From positions 16,393 to 47,545 of the forward strand of contig DBTV01000027.1 of assembly GCA_002307235.1 (NCBI GenBank): a DNA stretch of 31,153 nucleotides, written 5' to 3'. This document shows, one piece after another, positions 30,154 through 31,153 of the stretch. The notes beneath the pieces are model-generated. The model was not told where the DNA came from, did no database searches, and saw nothing but the letters and a program-made list of their open reading frames with translations. The DNA comes from Acidobacteriaceae bacterium UBA1307. GTDB taxonomy: Bacteria > Acidobacteriota > Terriglobia > Terriglobales > Acidobacteriaceae. How positions within the stretch are numbered: position 1 is the stretch's first letter; each line of letters starts with the position of its first letter. Position numbers and translations under genes: made by a program.

Positions 30154-31153
30154 ATGTCGAACGAAGAAAAATCCGTCAAGATGTGGTCAGGGCGCTTCCG
30201 CGAGCCGCTCGATCGCGAGTTCGAGCTGTGGCAACGCTCCATCGTCTTCGACTGGCAATTGCTTCCCCAGGAAGTGGCTGCCAGCAAGGCACACGCATCG
30301 GCCCTTTGTGCTGCCGGAATTCTTTCCGCCGATGAGTTGGCGCAGCTCCGCGCGGCGCTCGACGCCATCGCCGCCGACTATGCGTCGGAGGCGGGCAAGG
30401 CCGCCGTGCGCGAGCACCCCGAGGCCGAGGACATTCATCACTACGTCGAGATCCAGTTGACCGCGCGGCTTGGCGCGCTCGGCCGCAAGCTGCACACGGG
30501 CCGCAGCCGCAACGAGCAGATCGCGACGGACCTGCGCCTCTACGTGCGCGCGCAGATTGCGCAGACCATCGCCGGGCTCAAGAGTTGGGCCGAGGCGCTC
30601 GTCACCGTGGCCAAGGCCGCGGGCGAAGCGCCGATGCCCAGCTACACGCACCTGCAACGCGCCGAACCGGTGCTCATTGCCCATTGGCTGCTGGCCTATG
30701 TGGAGATGACGTTGCGCGATGCTGATCGTCTTGCCGACTGTGCGAAGCGACTCAACCGCTGCCCGCTTGGCTCAGGCGCCATTGCCGGAGCGACTCTCAA
30801 GCTCGACCGCACCATCGCCGCGCGAGAGCTTGGCTTTGACGCGCCCACGGCCAACTCGATGGACGCCACCAGCGACCGCGACTTTGTGCTCGAATATCTG
30901 CAGGCACTCACCTTTGTTGGTTTGCATCTGAGCCGCTTTGCTGAAGAGATCACGCTGCACGCCACCGCCGAATTTGGCTTTGTGCAGTTGCCCGAGCCCT
31001 TTTCGACCGGTTCGAGCGCCATGCCGCAGAAGAAGAATCCCGATTTGACCGAGTTGCTGCGCGCCAAGGTCGGCCGCATCAATGGTGCAGCGCAGACGGT
31101 GGCCATGCAGCTCAAAGGGCTCCCGCTGGCCTACAATAAGGACATGCAGGAGA
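30154..31153 (+). CDS. argH: Argininosuccinate lyase ArgH, N-terminal part
   Basis: 333 codons are present from ATG 30154 and the frame is still open at the window edge; the full protein is usually about 460 residues. It splits argininosuccinate into arginine and fumarate, the last step of the pathway. The N-terminal KMWSGRFREPLDREFELWQRSI is typical. LHTGRSRNEQIATDLRLYVR, PSYTHLQRAEPVLIAHWLLAY and the superfamily signature GSSAMPQKKNPD (from about residue 286) are intact; the catalytic serine lies in that loop. It starts 7 nt after the argG stop, so it belongs to the same operon. Only the C-terminal third lies outside the window. Confidence 0.96.
   Translation, partial: MSNEEKSVKMWSGRFREPLDREFELWQRSIVFDWQLLPQEVAASKAHASALCAAGILSADELAQLRAALDAIAADYASEAGKAAVREHPEAEDIHHYVEIQLTARLGALGRKLHTGRSRNEQIATDLRLYVRAQIAQTIAGLKSWAEALVTVAKAAGEAPMPSYTHLQRAEPVLIAHWLLAYVEMTLRDADRLADCAKRLNRCPLGSGAIAGATLKLDRTIAARELGFDAPTANSMDATSDRDFVLEYLQALTFVGLHLSRFAEEITLHATAEFGFVQLPEPFSTGSSAMPQKKNPDLTELLRAKVGRINGAAQTVAMQLKGLPLAYNKDMQE

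Noticed and set aside
28824..30368. 514-codon open frame on the minus strand opposite argG
   Set aside because: Shadow of argG codon bias; no homology-like motifs, and argG is unmistakable.

Overview
The window is about 31 kb of GC-rich (roughly 60%) chromosome. It most resembles Acidobacteriota, class Terriglobia (Acidobacterium/Terriglobus-like). The clues are a TonB-dependent receptor with an N-terminal carboxypeptidase-regulatory domain and no SusD partner, a membrane-anchored winged-helix regulator of a type I recall as common in that group, a bacillithiol gene (bshA), and an argR-argCBDFGH operon. This assignment rests on gene content only; no search was run.

Layout. (1) 1-957: end of kdpB and all of kdpC (K+-transporting P-type ATPase), closed by a strong bidirectional terminator. 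(2) 1026-11101: a polysaccharide-utilisation-like block. On the minus strand are a secreted alpha/beta-hydrolase (acetyl-esterase-like), a secreted GH43 glycosidase and a wHTH-TM one-component regulator. Divergent from these, on the plus strand, are a 1124-residue TonB-dependent receptor and a 523-residue secreted protein of unknown family. The 403-bp divergent region between regulator and receptor holds three inverted repeats. (3) 11102-11492: an AT-richer, hairpin-dense stretch without a convincing gene, abutting tRNA-Val(UAC). (4) 11663-13743: a ChbG/HpnK-type deacetylase followed by bshA. These converge on a short minus-strand unit of a 59-aa protein and a single-domain 3HCDH_N protein. 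(5) 14548-15045: tRNA-Leu(GAG) and secG. (6) 15147-18635: a secreted membrane-dipeptidase homologue (M19), a SulP transporter with STAS domain and a GNAT acetyltransferase. (7) 18714-22337: a phosphofructokinase with pyrophosphate-type active-site residues, a small His-rich membrane protein and a FadD-like acyl-CoA ligase. (8) 22625-24022: a membrane diguanylate cyclase with intact GGDEF and I-site. (9) 24047-31153: the arginine operon argR-argC-argB-argD-argF-argG-argH (argH runs off the end). It is headed by a sigma70-like promoter overlapped by two tandem ARG boxes, and translational overlaps join argR/argC/argB and argD/argF.

The strongest coherent systems are the arginine operon with its visible autoregulatory operator and the acidobacterial glycan-utilisation locus. 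The least explained items are the 523-aa secreted protein, the hairpin-rich region next to tRNA-Val, the 59-aa ORF, the 209-aa His-cluster membrane protein and the 7-nt repeat between argF and argG. Nothing in the window clearly amounts to an undescribed defence or mobile system; no CRISPR array, transposase or integrase was seen.
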